Below, in pieces: positions 25,815 through 34,543 of a DNA stretch of 64,000 nucleotides. The translations under genes and the position numbers were made by a program. The notes beneath the pieces are model-generated. The model was given only the letters and a program-made list of their open reading frames with translations, was not told the DNA's origin and did not search any database. The stretch's first letter is position 1; every line of letters begins with the position of its first letter. Origin of the DNA: CAYNVQ01 sp964400735 (GTDB lineage Bacteria; Acidobacteriota; Aminicenantia; Aminicenantales; Aminicenantaceae); NCBI GenBank assembly GCA_964400735.1, contig CAYNVQ010000001.1, positions 930,001 to 994,000 on the forward strand, in the 5' to 3' direction.

Positions 25815-27929
25815 TTATTGAAAATCTCGCAGGATCGTCTCATGCCAGGTCCGCTCGCGGAGCAGGACGCCGTTTTGTAGAATTCGCTTCGTATACAGAA
25901 AATAAAAGTTCTTGGCGTCGCTGCGGAAATCGACGACTCCCGTGACATCGAGCACCCGGCCACTCAACTCGATGGTGATCCCATAGTTGCCGAGAAACGA
26001 TGTTTGTGCAGGGTCGAGGTCATTCGTGCGGTGAACGAGCTTCTCTTTATTGGTGATCCTCCCCCAGGGATAAGCGTATTTCGTGCTGTTTGTAAGCGTC
26101 ACGGTAGCTGTTCCGGTTTCCTCATCACGGACCACATCGGAAAACTCTGCGTATCCTGAGACGGTAGCGGATTCGGCTCCACTATAACCGGCCAGCTCTG
26201 GGTCGGCAGCGGGCATTTGAAAATCAGGCTGTGGCCGTGGCTCGTAAGGAACGACAGGCAGGAGCATTCGCGACGGCGATTCACCCCCGAGTTTGAGGTT
26301 CGTGGTCATCGGATACGGCGTCGGCCAGAACATCGGCCATTGGGCGTTGCTCACCGACAAACGGATACGATGGCCTTTAGGAAAAACCCAGGATGTGAAG
26401 TGCATTTCGATGTCCAGAGCATAGGTCTCGCCAGGCACTAGCGGCTCCGGATCCACGGCCGAATTTCGATGCGCCCCGTTGAGAGCTGCTCCGGTTGTCT
26501 GGGTCACACGGCCGTCCGGTGCCACGTCGGAAAGACGGACAAACCAGTGGGCCAAGGGGGCGCTCGCCGACGCATTGAGGACTACCCGGGGAAATCCCAG
26601 GATCTCAGTGTCCTCTTCCAGCGGTTCGGTATCGTATACCAGACTGTGCTCATCTGTAGGACGCTGGTCGGGCATGAAGTCCCCCCACCACATGACGGAA
26701 CCGCCTGCCTCGATACCGACGCTCGGTATATACTCCAGTTCTTGATTGGCATCTTCTGGCTGCGATGGGTGTAATCGATGGTCGGGGTGAAGGTTGAGGT
26801 CTAGGCTTCTGCCTCTCTCAATGGGCCAGCCCTCCTCCCAGCGCCATCGACCGGGCGCTTCCTCCAGGGTCAGCCCGGGCGGGTGCCAGTCGCGGACATA
26901 AACCGCAAACTTCGGCTCCTCCATGATTCCAGTCTTCTTGCCTTTCAGCCAGTGGTCGAACCAGCGCACCGCTTCGTGCCGCCACTCCATCCGAGGCTCG
27001 GGATAACCCCAGTTCGGAAAGCTGTGCCCCCAAGCCCCGATGAGGCCTTTGACCGGAGCTGTCATATGCTGGAGCATTCTGGGCACGCTGTCGCGGTAGC
27101 CGTCGTACCAACCGCCGATGACGAACGTCGGCACCCGGATCTTGCTGAAGTCGACGTTCAGAGAAGCGCGATCCCAAAACGGACCGTCGCGCTGATGGCG
27201 TTTGTAGACAAGCATCCAGGGCGTGGTGTCGAAGCGGTTGACAAAAAAGCGCTCATCGACCACGAACTCTGGGGCTCCGGGGACGGAGTTATCGACTTCT
27301 TGACTGACTTCATAAGAGTCGAAATGCATCACTCCATCGATGAAGTGGACATCGTCTTGATACAGATCGTCTGTGGCATCGATGGCAATGATCGCTTTCA
27401 GCGCCGGAGGATTTCGCATCGCCATGTGGATGGAGTTAAAACCACCCCATGAGACGCCGAACATGCCTACTTTACCGGATGAGAAAGGCTGGTTGGCCAG
27501 CCATTCGATGACCGCCTCGCCATCCTCCTGCTCTCGATCGGTATACTCGTACTCGATCAGATGCCCTTCGCTATTGCCGGTCCCCCTGATGTCGACACGG
27601 GCGACGATGTAACCCCGCTCGACGAAGTACGAATACAGCGAGTAACACCTAGCCCGGCTTTCGTCCTTCCGATAGGGCAAATATTCGAGCAAAACAGGGA
27701 ATCGTTCATTTTTTTTGGCGGCTGCTGGCTTGTAGAAATCGACGGCCAGACGAATCCCATCCGGCATCGGTATCCAATCGCTGGTCAGCGTAATTCCCCC
27801 TTCGGACTCCTTGATGGCTGTGTCCAGGTCAGTCCTCAAGTCGTCAAGTTTCTCTTGTTGTTTACATGAATAGAAAGTCATAACAACGAAGGAGAAACAA
27901 AATAAAAAGAGCATAAATTTTGCTTTCAT
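25815..27929 (-). CDS. CocE/NonD-type alpha/beta hydrolase lipoprotein (S15 X-Pro dipeptidyl-peptidase-like)
   Basis: 704 aa with a lipoprotein signal (FYSC, Cys22). The alpha/beta hydrolase domain has the nucleophile motif GVSWGG with Ser160, an oxyanion region YRKDE, an RGTGNSEG motif, and a likely catalytic His in WGHSFPNW. The C-terminal ~250 residues form the jelly-roll PepX_C-like domain. These enzymes cleave esters or acylated amino acids or peptides outside the cytoplasm; the substrate is unknown. It converges on the permease gene with 34 bp between stops. Its promoter lies at 28105-28133. Confidence 0.92.
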   Translation of the reverse strand: MKAKFMLFLFCFSFVVMTFYSCKQQEKLDDLRTDLDTAIKESEGGITLTSDWIPMPDGIRLAVDFYKPAAAKKNERFPVLLEYLPYRKDESRARCYSLYSYFVERGYIVARVDIRGTGNSEGHLIEYEYTDREQEDGEAVIEWLANQPFSSGKVGMFGVSWGGFNSIHMAMRNPPALKAIIAIDATDDLYQDDVHFIDGVMHFDSYEVSQEVDNSVPGAPEFVVDERFFVNRFDTTPWMLVYKRHQRDGPFWDRASLNVDFSKIRVPTFVIGGWYDGYRDSVPRMLQHMTAPVKGLIGAWGHSFPNWGYPEPRMEWRHEAVRWFDHWLKGKKTGIMEEPKFAVYVRDWHPPGLTLEEAPGRWRWEEGWPIERGRSLDLNLHPDHRLHPSQPEDANQELEYIPSVGIEAGGSVMWWGDFMPDQRPTDEHSLVYDTEPLEEDTEILGFPRVVLNASASAPLAHWFVRLSDVAPDGRVTQTTGAALNGAHRNSAVDPEPLVPGETYALDIEMHFTSWVFPKGHRIRLSVSNAQWPMFWPTPYPMTTNLKLGGESPSRMLLPVVPYEPRPQPDFQMPAADPELAGYSGAESATVSGYAEFSDVVRDEETGTATVTLTNSTKYAYPWGRITNKEKLVHRTNDLDPAQTSFLGNYGITIELSGRVLDVTGVVDFRSDAKNFYFLYTKRILQNGVLLRERTWHETILRDFQ

Positions 27930-28104
27930 TTTTTAGCTCCTGGAGTTTATTCTGCTTATATCACCGATATAATCTTTATCTAGCAAAAGAATTCAATCGA
28001 TCTCCACTCTTTCCAATAAAGTGAATTAAGTCAGGATTCTCAGGCTAATATTTGGGATACTTAATTCCATGGCTTTTCTTTATATTCCCTGTCTTGTCGA
28101 CGAA

Positions 28105-28133
28105 AGTATATGCAGGAACCAGAAAGGTGTCAA
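28105..28133 (-). promoter_or_regulatory. Promoter of the CocE-type hydrolase gene
   Basis: Minus-strand TTGACA (28133-28128), 17-bp spacer, TATACT (28110-28105), about 180 bp before the start. The spacer has the TTCC element at the same position as in other promoters of the window. Confidence 0.6.
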
Positions 28134-28182
28134 TTAAGTATAAAGAAGAAATTTTAAAACCTCAGCGCAAGTGATATCGGTA

Positions 28183-29553
28183 TCAATTTGAATTTGGCTG
28201 GAGTGAGACCGGCGGATTGAATGTTCTTCCCCTTTCAAAAGTCCCACAGGCCTGATGCCGAATGCGGTAGCTAAAATTCAATGGGGCAACTGCCTTCAGG
28301 ACGAGCCAGGGAGGAAGGTAACTAAAAGCTTGACAGAGCCGCCGTGAAATAGATTTTCTGGAGTAGAAATGGCTTTGCACCCAGTCAGTTCCTGTCTTGA
28401 GCTTTCTTGGACTCATATGCTTGGGCTCGAAGACAACATGAGCGAAATCATAATGGCTCCAGTCTTTGTCAAAAATTCTGCCTTGAGAATCCATTTCCTC
28501 GAAAAGAGGGGTCCCGGGAAAAGGTGTCCAATTCGTAGCCTGTAAGGAGTCGATTTTTGCCCGGCAGAGGAAATCGAGCGTCTGCTTGAAAATTGAGGGT
28601 TTATCGCAGTCCAGACCAAAAGCGAAGCCTGCAAAAACGGCGATTCCAACAGAATGTATTTTTTTGACTATTCGGATATAGTCCTCTGCCCGATTAAAAT
28701 TTTTCTTCACCGCATCGAGGTTATCCTGCGAAAGAGATTCAAACCCGATGAACAGTCCGGAACACCCACTGGATGCTGCGAGTTTGAGCAATTCATCATC
28801 GTAGGCGATCCTGATACTGCATTGACTGAACCAGTGTTTTTTAAGAGGGATCATTTTGGCAAAGAGTTCTCTCGCATAATCAGGATTTCCGACAATATTG
28901 TCATCCATAAAAATGACATTTTTGCCCAACGATCCGAGTTCGGCCAACACCTCAGCGATCGGGCGGGTACGGAAATGGTACTGGTTGAAAGCCGCTACGG
29001 AACAGAACCGGCATTTATGCGGACATCCACGTGTTGCCTGCAGGACATCTGCAACGATGTAGGCGGACTTGCGAATGAGATTTCTATTAGGGATGGGCAC
29101 TCCTTGCAAATTTTCACACCAACCCTCATAAATGGGCTTAAGCCGGCCTTCAACATAATCTCGGATCATCATCGGGGCATTCCTTTCTGCTTCTCCGACA
29201 CAGACTGCATCTGCGTGTTTAATAGCTTCCTCTGGCCTAAAGGTCGGGTGATAACCTCCGAAAATGACAGGCTTCCGCTTTTCATGGCGAAAAATATCTG
29301 CAATTTCATACGCCCGTGGCGCGTTGAAAGTCATGAAGGAAATCCCGATCAAATCAGCATCTGCATTGAAATCGATCGGTTCGACATCTTCATCGATGAT
29401 CCGTGTTTCGACATTGGCTGGCATTGCTGCGGCCACGCTCAAACTGGAAAGCATAGAAAACCTGAATACTCTCGGAAAGCGGGAACGTCCATCCTTTCGG
29501 ATTCTCCAACGGGGATGAGTTGGATTAATCAGAAGAAATTTCAGTTTTCTCAT
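28183..29553 (-). CDS. B12-binding radical SAM enzyme
   Basis: 456 aa. The N-terminal ~140 residues form a cobalamin-binding Rossmann-like domain (FLLINPTHPRW, DLIGISFMTFNAPRAYEIAD, VIFGGYHPT). A radical SAM TIM-barrel domain follows with CPHKCRFC as the CX3CX2C iron-sulfur motif. The C-terminal ~100 residues are basic and helical. Enzymes of this class methylate or rearrange lipids, antibiotics and tetrapyrroles; the overall layout is like hopanoid/lipid-modifying members, but no neighbouring gene fixes the substrate. The start has only a weak GAGCT ribosome site. Confidence 0.9.
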   Translation of the reverse strand: MRKLKFLLINPTHPRWRIRKDGRSRFPRVFRFSMLSSLSVAAAMPANVETRIIDEDVEPIDFNADADLIGISFMTFNAPRAYEIADIFRHEKRKPVIFGGYHPTFRPEEAIKHADAVCVGEAERNAPMMIRDYVEGRLKPIYEGWCENLQGVPIPNRNLIRKSAYIVADVLQATRGCPHKCRFCSVAAFNQYHFRTRPIAEVLAELGSLGKNVIFMDDNIVGNPDYARELFAKMIPLKKHWFSQCSIRIAYDDELLKLAASSGCSGLFIGFESLSQDNLDAVKKNFNRAEDYIRIVKKIHSVGIAVFAGFAFGLDCDKPSIFKQTLDFLCRAKIDSLQATNWTPFPGTPLFEEMDSQGRIFDKDWSHYDFAHVVFEPKHMSPRKLKTGTDWVQSHFYSRKSISRRLCQAFSYLPPWLVLKAVAPLNFSYRIRHQACGTFERGRTFNPPVSLQPNSN

Positions 29554-29685
29554 AGCTCTTATTCAATCCCTTAATGAAAAAGGAGAATTTCACTGCACAT
29601 TTCTATTTTGATTCCCGATTTTTTAGTGCCGGACTCACGCTCTCCCCTGCTTATATGAATAATTTAAGCTTATTTATGGGGAAAG

Positions 29686-29727
29686 TTGTTAAAAATTTGT
29701 TAAAAGTTGGTCATAATTTTGTTAAAA
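29686..29727. repeat. Three phased TTGTTAAAA repeats upstream of the radical SAM gene
   Basis: Copies at 29686, 29697 and 29719, spaced 11 and 22 bp. On the minus strand, the direction of the radical SAM gene, they read TTTTAACAA, giving TTAACA-N5-TTAACA as in Gram-positive Pho boxes. This is probably a response-regulator site array about 135-175 bp upstream of the gene. Confidence 0.45.
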
Positions 29728-29997
29728 ATACTGTCCTCATCAAAATTGTCATTTCTATTATCAGTCAAAAAAGATTTTTGCTCTTCATAGATTAAATAGA
29801 TTTAGCTTTGTGCACGAATGTTTTTCCTTGATGGATCGCTCCGTCAGGCCATCGCCTAACCAGCATGCGAAAATTCACCTAATCCAATGCCGATCAACAA
29901 GGACGAAACCAACATTCGGAAAGAATCAGACTCTGTATAGCTGAGCTGACTGATTCGAGACATAGGCCAGATGGACTGAAATAAGATAGCAGTTTGA

Positions 29998-30026
29998 TTG
30001 ACATTTTAAAATTTTCCAGGTAAACT
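29998..30026 (+). promoter_or_regulatory. Promoter of the M23-like/FIMAH gene
   Basis: TTGACA (29998-30003), 17-bp spacer with a TTCC element, TAAACT (30021-30026). Leader of about 30 nt with AAAGGA (30048-30053) before the ATG at 30062. Confidence 0.65.
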
Positions 30027-30061
30027 GAAACCAGCAAAATCTTCAATAAAGGAAGCGAACC

Positions 30062-31528
30062 ATGGATAAAAACAAAAAAGCATCGTTTTGCTTTGCAGTT
30101 TTAGCCATAACGGGGCTAATCATTATTACAGCGCATATGGAAGCCGGAGCAGACCCCCCAGTTTCTCTCATCACTCCCTATATCGATGAGAATGATATGG
30201 CGTCCATCAATGAGGCGTTCAGCGTAGATGAATGCGCACCTTGGGGCTTTGGCAACCATCTCGGGATCGATTTTTTCCCTGCGGGGACGATCGGTGACCC
30301 TAACGAATACAGGTCTTTTCAATCTGTCTGTGCCGGTGAGGTTTTATCGATATCGCCTTACTATAACCCGGTTGGAGGTCCTAATGGCATTGGCCAACAT
30401 CAAGTGAATATAGAAATAGAATATGATTCCACCTATTCGGTTGTGTACGCATTTGAAACATGGTCGGACGTTCCAGCCGACGGCATTGCCCAAGAAACGA
30501 ATATATTGTCGCACATATCATTGAATCAAAATATCCCCCAAGGTCATATCATCGGCGAGCTGATTAAAGGAGGCGATGGAGCCCACATCCATTTTGGTTT
30601 AAAAGAGAATGGCCTGGATATATGCCCCGAACCATTTTTCACACCAGCCGCCAGAAATTCAATCTTGAATATCCTTCACAAGATATTTCCCCATGCACGA
30701 ATGTGTTACGGACTGGAAGAAACAGTCGCCACGGCAGGTATTACGGTCGATGGGAATATTTCAGACTGGTCAGGAGTCAACGTATTGGCATGGGATTGGC
30801 AGGATGCCTATTACCCGGATTTTCCCGGAGCCGATATCCAGGCCCTCTATCTTGCCAGAGATGCCACAAATCTTTATTTGCGGCTGGACCTCTGGGAGAA
30901 TGCCAACCCAAATTTTGGGAATGCTCCTGATCCCTATCGAGGCAGATATTCGTTTCGATTGATAAATAACGGCCCCTATCCTGACCTTTTTCTTTCTGTC
31001 GCCGGAGGTTATCTGCAGTGGAGTCTGGGTTTTAATGGGAGCAACGGCTCAGGTGTGCCTGCACTGCTCGATGATAGGCCCGACCTTGTCGGAGTAAACG
31101 GGAAAGTCATCGAAGTGAAGATTCCGCTATGGATCATAGGCTATCCAACGGAATTTCAACGCATCTATGCTGAGGTTTCAGACTGCTGTATCGATCCGAA
31201 CAACGTCACTGTTTTAGATGAAACGCACTGTATGAGCAATCTCTACACGACTTACCAACCAACGCCTGAACCTCCACAAGAATCCCTCCAAAGTTTAATA
31301 TCAGCCCTGAATTATCTGACAATCCCCAATGGACTCAAAAACAGCTTAATCAAAAAACTGGAAATTTCGATACGTCAAATAAAAAAAGGGCAGATACGAG
31401 CGGCCGCGAACAATCTTAACGCTTTCATCCATCACGTATATGCCCAGAGCGGCAAGAAAATATCGAACGAGATTGCAGGTCAGATAATCGCAGAAGTGAA
31501 GAGAATAAAAGAAAATCTTAATTTGTGA
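30062..31528 (+). CDS. Exported M23-like domain protein with CBM9-like and FIMAH domains
   Basis: 488 aa with an N-terminal hydrophobic signal segment. Residues ~35-190 resemble a LytM/M23 metallopeptidase fold with the zinc pattern HLGID (His66, Asp70) and HIHFGL (His175, His177). A DOMON/CBM9-like beta-sandwich occupies ~215-370 (ITVDGNISDWSGV, then YLARDATNLYLRLDLW). The tail (~410-486) is a FIMAH-type helical domain (LISALNYLTIPNGLKNSLIK, then AANNLNAFIHHVYAQSGKKI). It could act on the cell wall or a surface polymer; the unusual Asp-His spacing leaves real peptidase activity open. No strong partner lies nearby. Confidence 0.82.
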   Translation: MDKNKKASFCFAVLAITGLIIITAHMEAGADPPVSLITPYIDENDMASINEAFSVDECAPWGFGNHLGIDFFPAGTIGDPNEYRSFQSVCAGEVLSISPYYNPVGGPNGIGQHQVNIEIEYDSTYSVVYAFETWSDVPADGIAQETNILSHISLNQNIPQGHIIGELIKGGDGAHIHFGLKENGLDICPEPFFTPAARNSILNILHKIFPHARMCYGLEETVATAGITVDGNISDWSGVNVLAWDWQDAYYPDFPGADIQALYLARDATNLYLRLDLWENANPNFGNAPDPYRGRYSFRLINNGPYPDLFLSVAGGYLQWSLGFNGSNGSGVPALLDDRPDLVGVNGKVIEVKIPLWIIGYPTEFQRIYAEVSDCCIDPNNVTVLDETHCMSNLYTTYQPTPEPPQESLQSLISALNYLTIPNGLKNSLIKKLEISIRQIKKGQIRAAANNLNAFIHHVYAQSGKKISNEIAGQIIAEVKRIKENLNL

Positions 31529-31581
31529 TACAATAAAGAACAGCTTATCGATGAAGATATCAAGACTGACTTCTAACCTTT

Positions 31582-31603
31582 AAAAATGTAGACGTCTATT
31601 TTT
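31582..31603. terminator. Possible bidirectional terminator palindrome
   Basis: TAGACGTCTA (31589-31598) is a perfect palindrome flanked by A5 on the left and T5 on the right, about 55 bp after the stop at 31528. The stem is short and needs a 4-nt loop, so an operator is also possible. Confidence 0.3.
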
Positions 31604-31661
31604 GTGGAAAAAATTCTTTCTTGGTATGATTTGTGTACACTCTTAAAATCGAGAATAGAAA

Positions 31662-31889
31662 ATGAAATCTGTGATGGAGCGGAAAAAAAGGGGCTTTTTC
31701 TATTATTTCATACGTTTTCCGCTTGTCGTGCTTATCGTCGTGGTGAACATTGTGGTTGTTTCTTGGATCATCCACATTGTGTATTCCGTTTTCTCCGATT
31801 CCCTCCATCATATGTCTTTGTTGGAATGGGCAGATCATCTGTATTCTCTTTTGAGGTCTTTTATATATCGGATCATCGATTTTTTCTGA
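31662..31889 (+). CDS. Possible small membrane protein
   Basis: 75 codons with a basic N-terminus (KSVMERKKRGFFYYF) followed by one long hydrophobic helix (LVVLIVVVNIVVVSWIIHIV) and a short tail. The layout is believable for a one-pass membrane protein. The ribosome site is weak and no family is recognised; it may be chance. Confidence 0.3.
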   Translation: MKSVMERKKRGFFYYFIRFPLVVLIVVVNIVVVSWIIHIVYSVFSDSLHHMSLLEWADHLYSLLRSFIYRIIDFF

Positions 31890-31917
31890 AATTATCTCTA
31901 TTGAATGAACATTCCTC

Positions 31918-32178
31918 TTATCGACAAAATTGTGTATGACCTAGGTTCATCATTTTCACGCAGGCTCCTTCGATGGCAGCGTTGGTTTCCTCGGTCATTA
32001 TTTCCCTGAAGTAACCATAATCAGGACTTCGCGGGCTGCATTCACTCCCGGATACGATCCCGGCGATTCCCTCCATATCGACGGAGATAAAGACCTTCAG
32101 ACCGTCGCCTGATGAATCCCAACCCCCTGAGGCGAATACAACCCAGATGACAAATAAAAAAACGAAGATTTTTCGCAT
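31918..32178 (-). pseudogene. Truncated M55 (DppA-like) D-aminopeptidase gene
   Basis: 86 codons: a signal peptide (hydrophobic VFLFVIWVVFA), then the start of the M55 fold with KVFISVDMEGIAG, SGSECSPRSPDYGYF and TEETNAAIEGA. The match to M55 peptidases stops abruptly after IEGA and an unrelated ~15-residue tail leads to a stop. A full enzyme has about 270 residues with later zinc ligands, all missing. The break was probably a deletion joining unrelated DNA. Confidence 0.75.
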
Positions 32179-32348
32179 GAACCGATCTCCTTCCCGGTTG
32201 ATATCACCCTTTTTTATACAAAAAGAGAAATATTGCAGGCAAACTGCTTTTCTATCATGTTTACTATCCTTGAATTCTGAACGTTGACTTTTTTTCAGCG
32301 ATTCATAAGAATTTAAGGTTATCGATTCTCCGTATGAGGAGTTCTGCT

Positions 32349-34010
32349 ATGAGAAAAAAATCTCTTCTCTGTTTTTTACTTGTGTCTTTATCCACTTTAT
32401 TTTTAGCATGTGGCCGGAAGACCCCCGATGTCGAAGCGGCCGTAGCCAGCTTGAATGCCGATGAACTTATTCATGATGTGAAGATACTCAGCTCGGATGA
32501 TTTCGAAGGACGCTTTCCCGCCTCTCCCGGCGAAGAAAAGACGGTGGCGTTTTTAAAGGAAGAGTTCGAAAAAGTAGGTTTGAAGCCCGGAGACGGAGAA
32601 AGCTACTTCCAAGAAGTCCCGCTAGTCGAGATCACGGCCACGCCCCTGACGAATCTTGTCATCACAGGTGGGGAAAAGCCCCTCGAATTTGCCTTCGGAG
32701 ACGACTTTGTGGGTCTAACCTTAAGGGTCCAGGAAAAGGTGAGTGTGGAGAAGTCCGAGATGGTATTCGTCGGTTACGGCATCGTGGCCCCGGAATATGA
32801 ATGGAATGATTATGAAGGTATCGACGTCAAAGGAAAAACCGTGGTCATGCTGGTCAATGATCCGGGTTTTGCCACAGAGGATCCGGGGCTATTCAACGGA
32901 AGGGCCATGACCTATTATGGCCGCTGGACATACAAGTACGAGGAAGCGGCGCGGCAGGGAGCAGCCTGTGCTATCATCATCCATGAGACTGAGCCGGCCG
33001 CTTATGGCTGGGGCGTCGTCCGGAATGGCTGGACTGGCCCCAATTTCAACCTCGTTTCCGATGATGGCAATGCCTCGAGATGTGCTGTGGAATCCTGGAT
33101 CACTCTGGAAACAGCAAAATCGATCTTCGAAGCTGCAGGTAATAACTACGCCGAAATGAAAGAAACAGCGGCAGAACGGGGATTCAAAGCTATTCCTCTT
33201 GGCCTCGATGCTTCCCTCTCTTTAGAAAACAGCATCAGGAATGTTGTATCCAGAAATGTCATCGGGCTGCTTCCCGGTTCCGAGAGGGCGGACGAATATA
33301 TCATCTACACCGCCCATTGGGATCATTTTGGCCGGGATCCCAATCTGGAAGGAGATCAAATTTACAATGGGGCCCTGGACAATGCCACCGGCACAGCCGC
33401 CCTGATCGAGCTGGCCGAAGCTTTTCAAGCGCTCGGATCCCCTCCCCTACGGTCGATCCTTTTCCTGGCGGTAACGGCCGAAGAACAAGGGCTGTTGGGC
33501 TCGGATTATTACGCCACCCATCCTATCTATCCCCTAACAAAAACCGCAGCCGTCATCAACATGGACGCCCTGAATATCTACGGCCGCATGAAAGATATCC
33601 GCATCGTCGGCTACGGACAGTCGGAGCTGGATGACTATGTCAAAGCCTATGCCGAGGAAGTGGGCCGGGTCGTTCTGCCCGATCCGACGCCGGAAAAAGG
33701 CTCTTTTTACCGTTCCGACCATTTTCCTTTCGCCAAACAGGGAGTACCGGCTTTGAGCGCCGGCGCTGGCGTCCAGCACGTGGAAAAGGGTGAGGAATGG
33801 GGACTGGCCCAGAGGGAAAAATACATACGGGAAAGATACCATAAACCATCGGACGAGTTCGATGACACTTGGGATCTGAGCGGCCTAAAGGAAGAACTTC
33901 ACATGTATTTCATGATCGGATACCGCCTGAGCATGGAGTCGACGTTCCCTAACTGGAAAGAAGGCAGCGAATTCAAGCTCAAGCGGGACACCGATATGCA
34001 GAACCGCTGA
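32349..34010 (+). CDS. M28 family zinc aminopeptidase, lipoprotein, with PA domain
   Basis: 553 aa from the ATG at 32349, preferred because GAGGAG lies 7 nt upstream; an ATG at 32334 would lack this. Lipobox LACG gives Cys21. A protease-associated insert lies at about 130-260. The M28 catalytic core shows the co-catalytic zinc ligands in order: AHWDHFG (His ~323), ALDNATG (Asp ~344), AEEQG (Glu pair), INMDALN (Asp) and YHKPSDEFD (His). It probably releases N-terminal residues from peptides outside the cytoplasm. A weak TTGACT box (32284) may belong to its promoter. Confidence 0.93.
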   Translation: MRKKSLLCFLLVSLSTLFLACGRKTPDVEAAVASLNADELIHDVKILSSDDFEGRFPASPGEEKTVAFLKEEFEKVGLKPGDGESYFQEVPLVEITATPLTNLVITGGEKPLEFAFGDDFVGLTLRVQEKVSVEKSEMVFVGYGIVAPEYEWNDYEGIDVKGKTVVMLVNDPGFATEDPGLFNGRAMTYYGRWTYKYEEAARQGAACAIIIHETEPAAYGWGVVRNGWTGPNFNLVSDDGNASRCAVESWITLETAKSIFEAAGNNYAEMKETAAERGFKAIPLGLDASLSLENSIRNVVSRNVIGLLPGSERADEYIIYTAHWDHFGRDPNLEGDQIYNGALDNATGTAALIELAEAFQALGSPPLRSILFLAVTAEEQGLLGSDYYATHPIYPLTKTAAVINMDALNIYGRMKDIRIVGYGQSELDDYVKAYAEEVGRVVLPDPTPEKGSFYRSDHFPFAKQGVPALSAGAGVQHVEKGEEWGLAQREKYIRERYHKPSDEFDDTWDLSGLKEELHMYFMIGYRLSMESTFPNWKEGSEFKLKRDTDMQNR

Positions 34011-34543
34011 TTTTCTTGCCTACAACCACACACATCTATATCGTGCAGGCCTATACTGTATCAAGAAAATCTGAGAAATGTTTAGGAAATGTGAAAATTC
34101 CGAAAAACAGAACCGCCCCTTTTTTCCTTCTCTGAGAAAACTTTCTCTAAAGCAGCGATGATACGATCTGCAAAGGAAAACTTTACAGTCCAGGAAATAT
34201 CAAGAATCTGTCAAGATCATATCGACCTAAACCGACGCATCACTTATGTACCTGGCCTATTTAGAAAAAGAGAATCATGACCATTCAATAAAAAAATCAG
34301 GAATGAAATTATCTTACAAGACGAATTATGCCCTTAAAATGAACTATTTAAGCAGGAGATTCGGCACTTGATATTGGCTATCTAATTTATAATCAATATG
34401 TTGGCACAGCCAAGCAACTATATCAACTATATCCTACACACAAACAGACTCCAACGCTCATCCTAAGCGGACCTATCAAGCCGAGCGCTTCTAAATACTC
34501 AGAACAGAATTAAAACTATAGCCTTCAGGCGCACCAAACTCCA
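34011..34543. other. Intergenic stretch without a supported gene
   Basis: About 530 bp between the converging ends of two genes. No coding frame, RNA or clear terminator was found. Confidence 0.5.

Larger units (their letters stand above)
29554..30061. other. Divergent promoter region without a gene
   Basis: About 500 bp between the radical SAM gene and the divergent M23-like gene. A short open frame at 29574-29795 has no supporting signal. It contains the TTGTTAAAA array (29686-29727) and the plus-strand promoter at 29998-30026. Confidence 0.55.
31529..31917. other. Spacer with weak small ORF and palindrome
   Basis: About 390 bp between a plus-strand gene and the truncated M55 gene. It contains the palindrome at 31582-31603 and the doubtful membrane ORF at 31662-31889. 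Confidence 0.4.

Noticed and set aside
28654..29574. 306-aa plus-strand frame opposite the radical SAM gene
   Set aside because: It is exactly antisense to a well-supported enzyme, has no domain of its own and no ribosome site.
29574..29795. 73-aa plus-strand frame
   Set aside because: Overlaps the phased TTAACA-type array, has no ribosome site and looks like low-complexity AT-rich DNA.
34522..34531. Another tRNA-Arg attachment fragment (CAGGCGCACC)
   Set aside because: Only 10 bp match the tRNA 5' end and the flanks do not continue; chance is likely.
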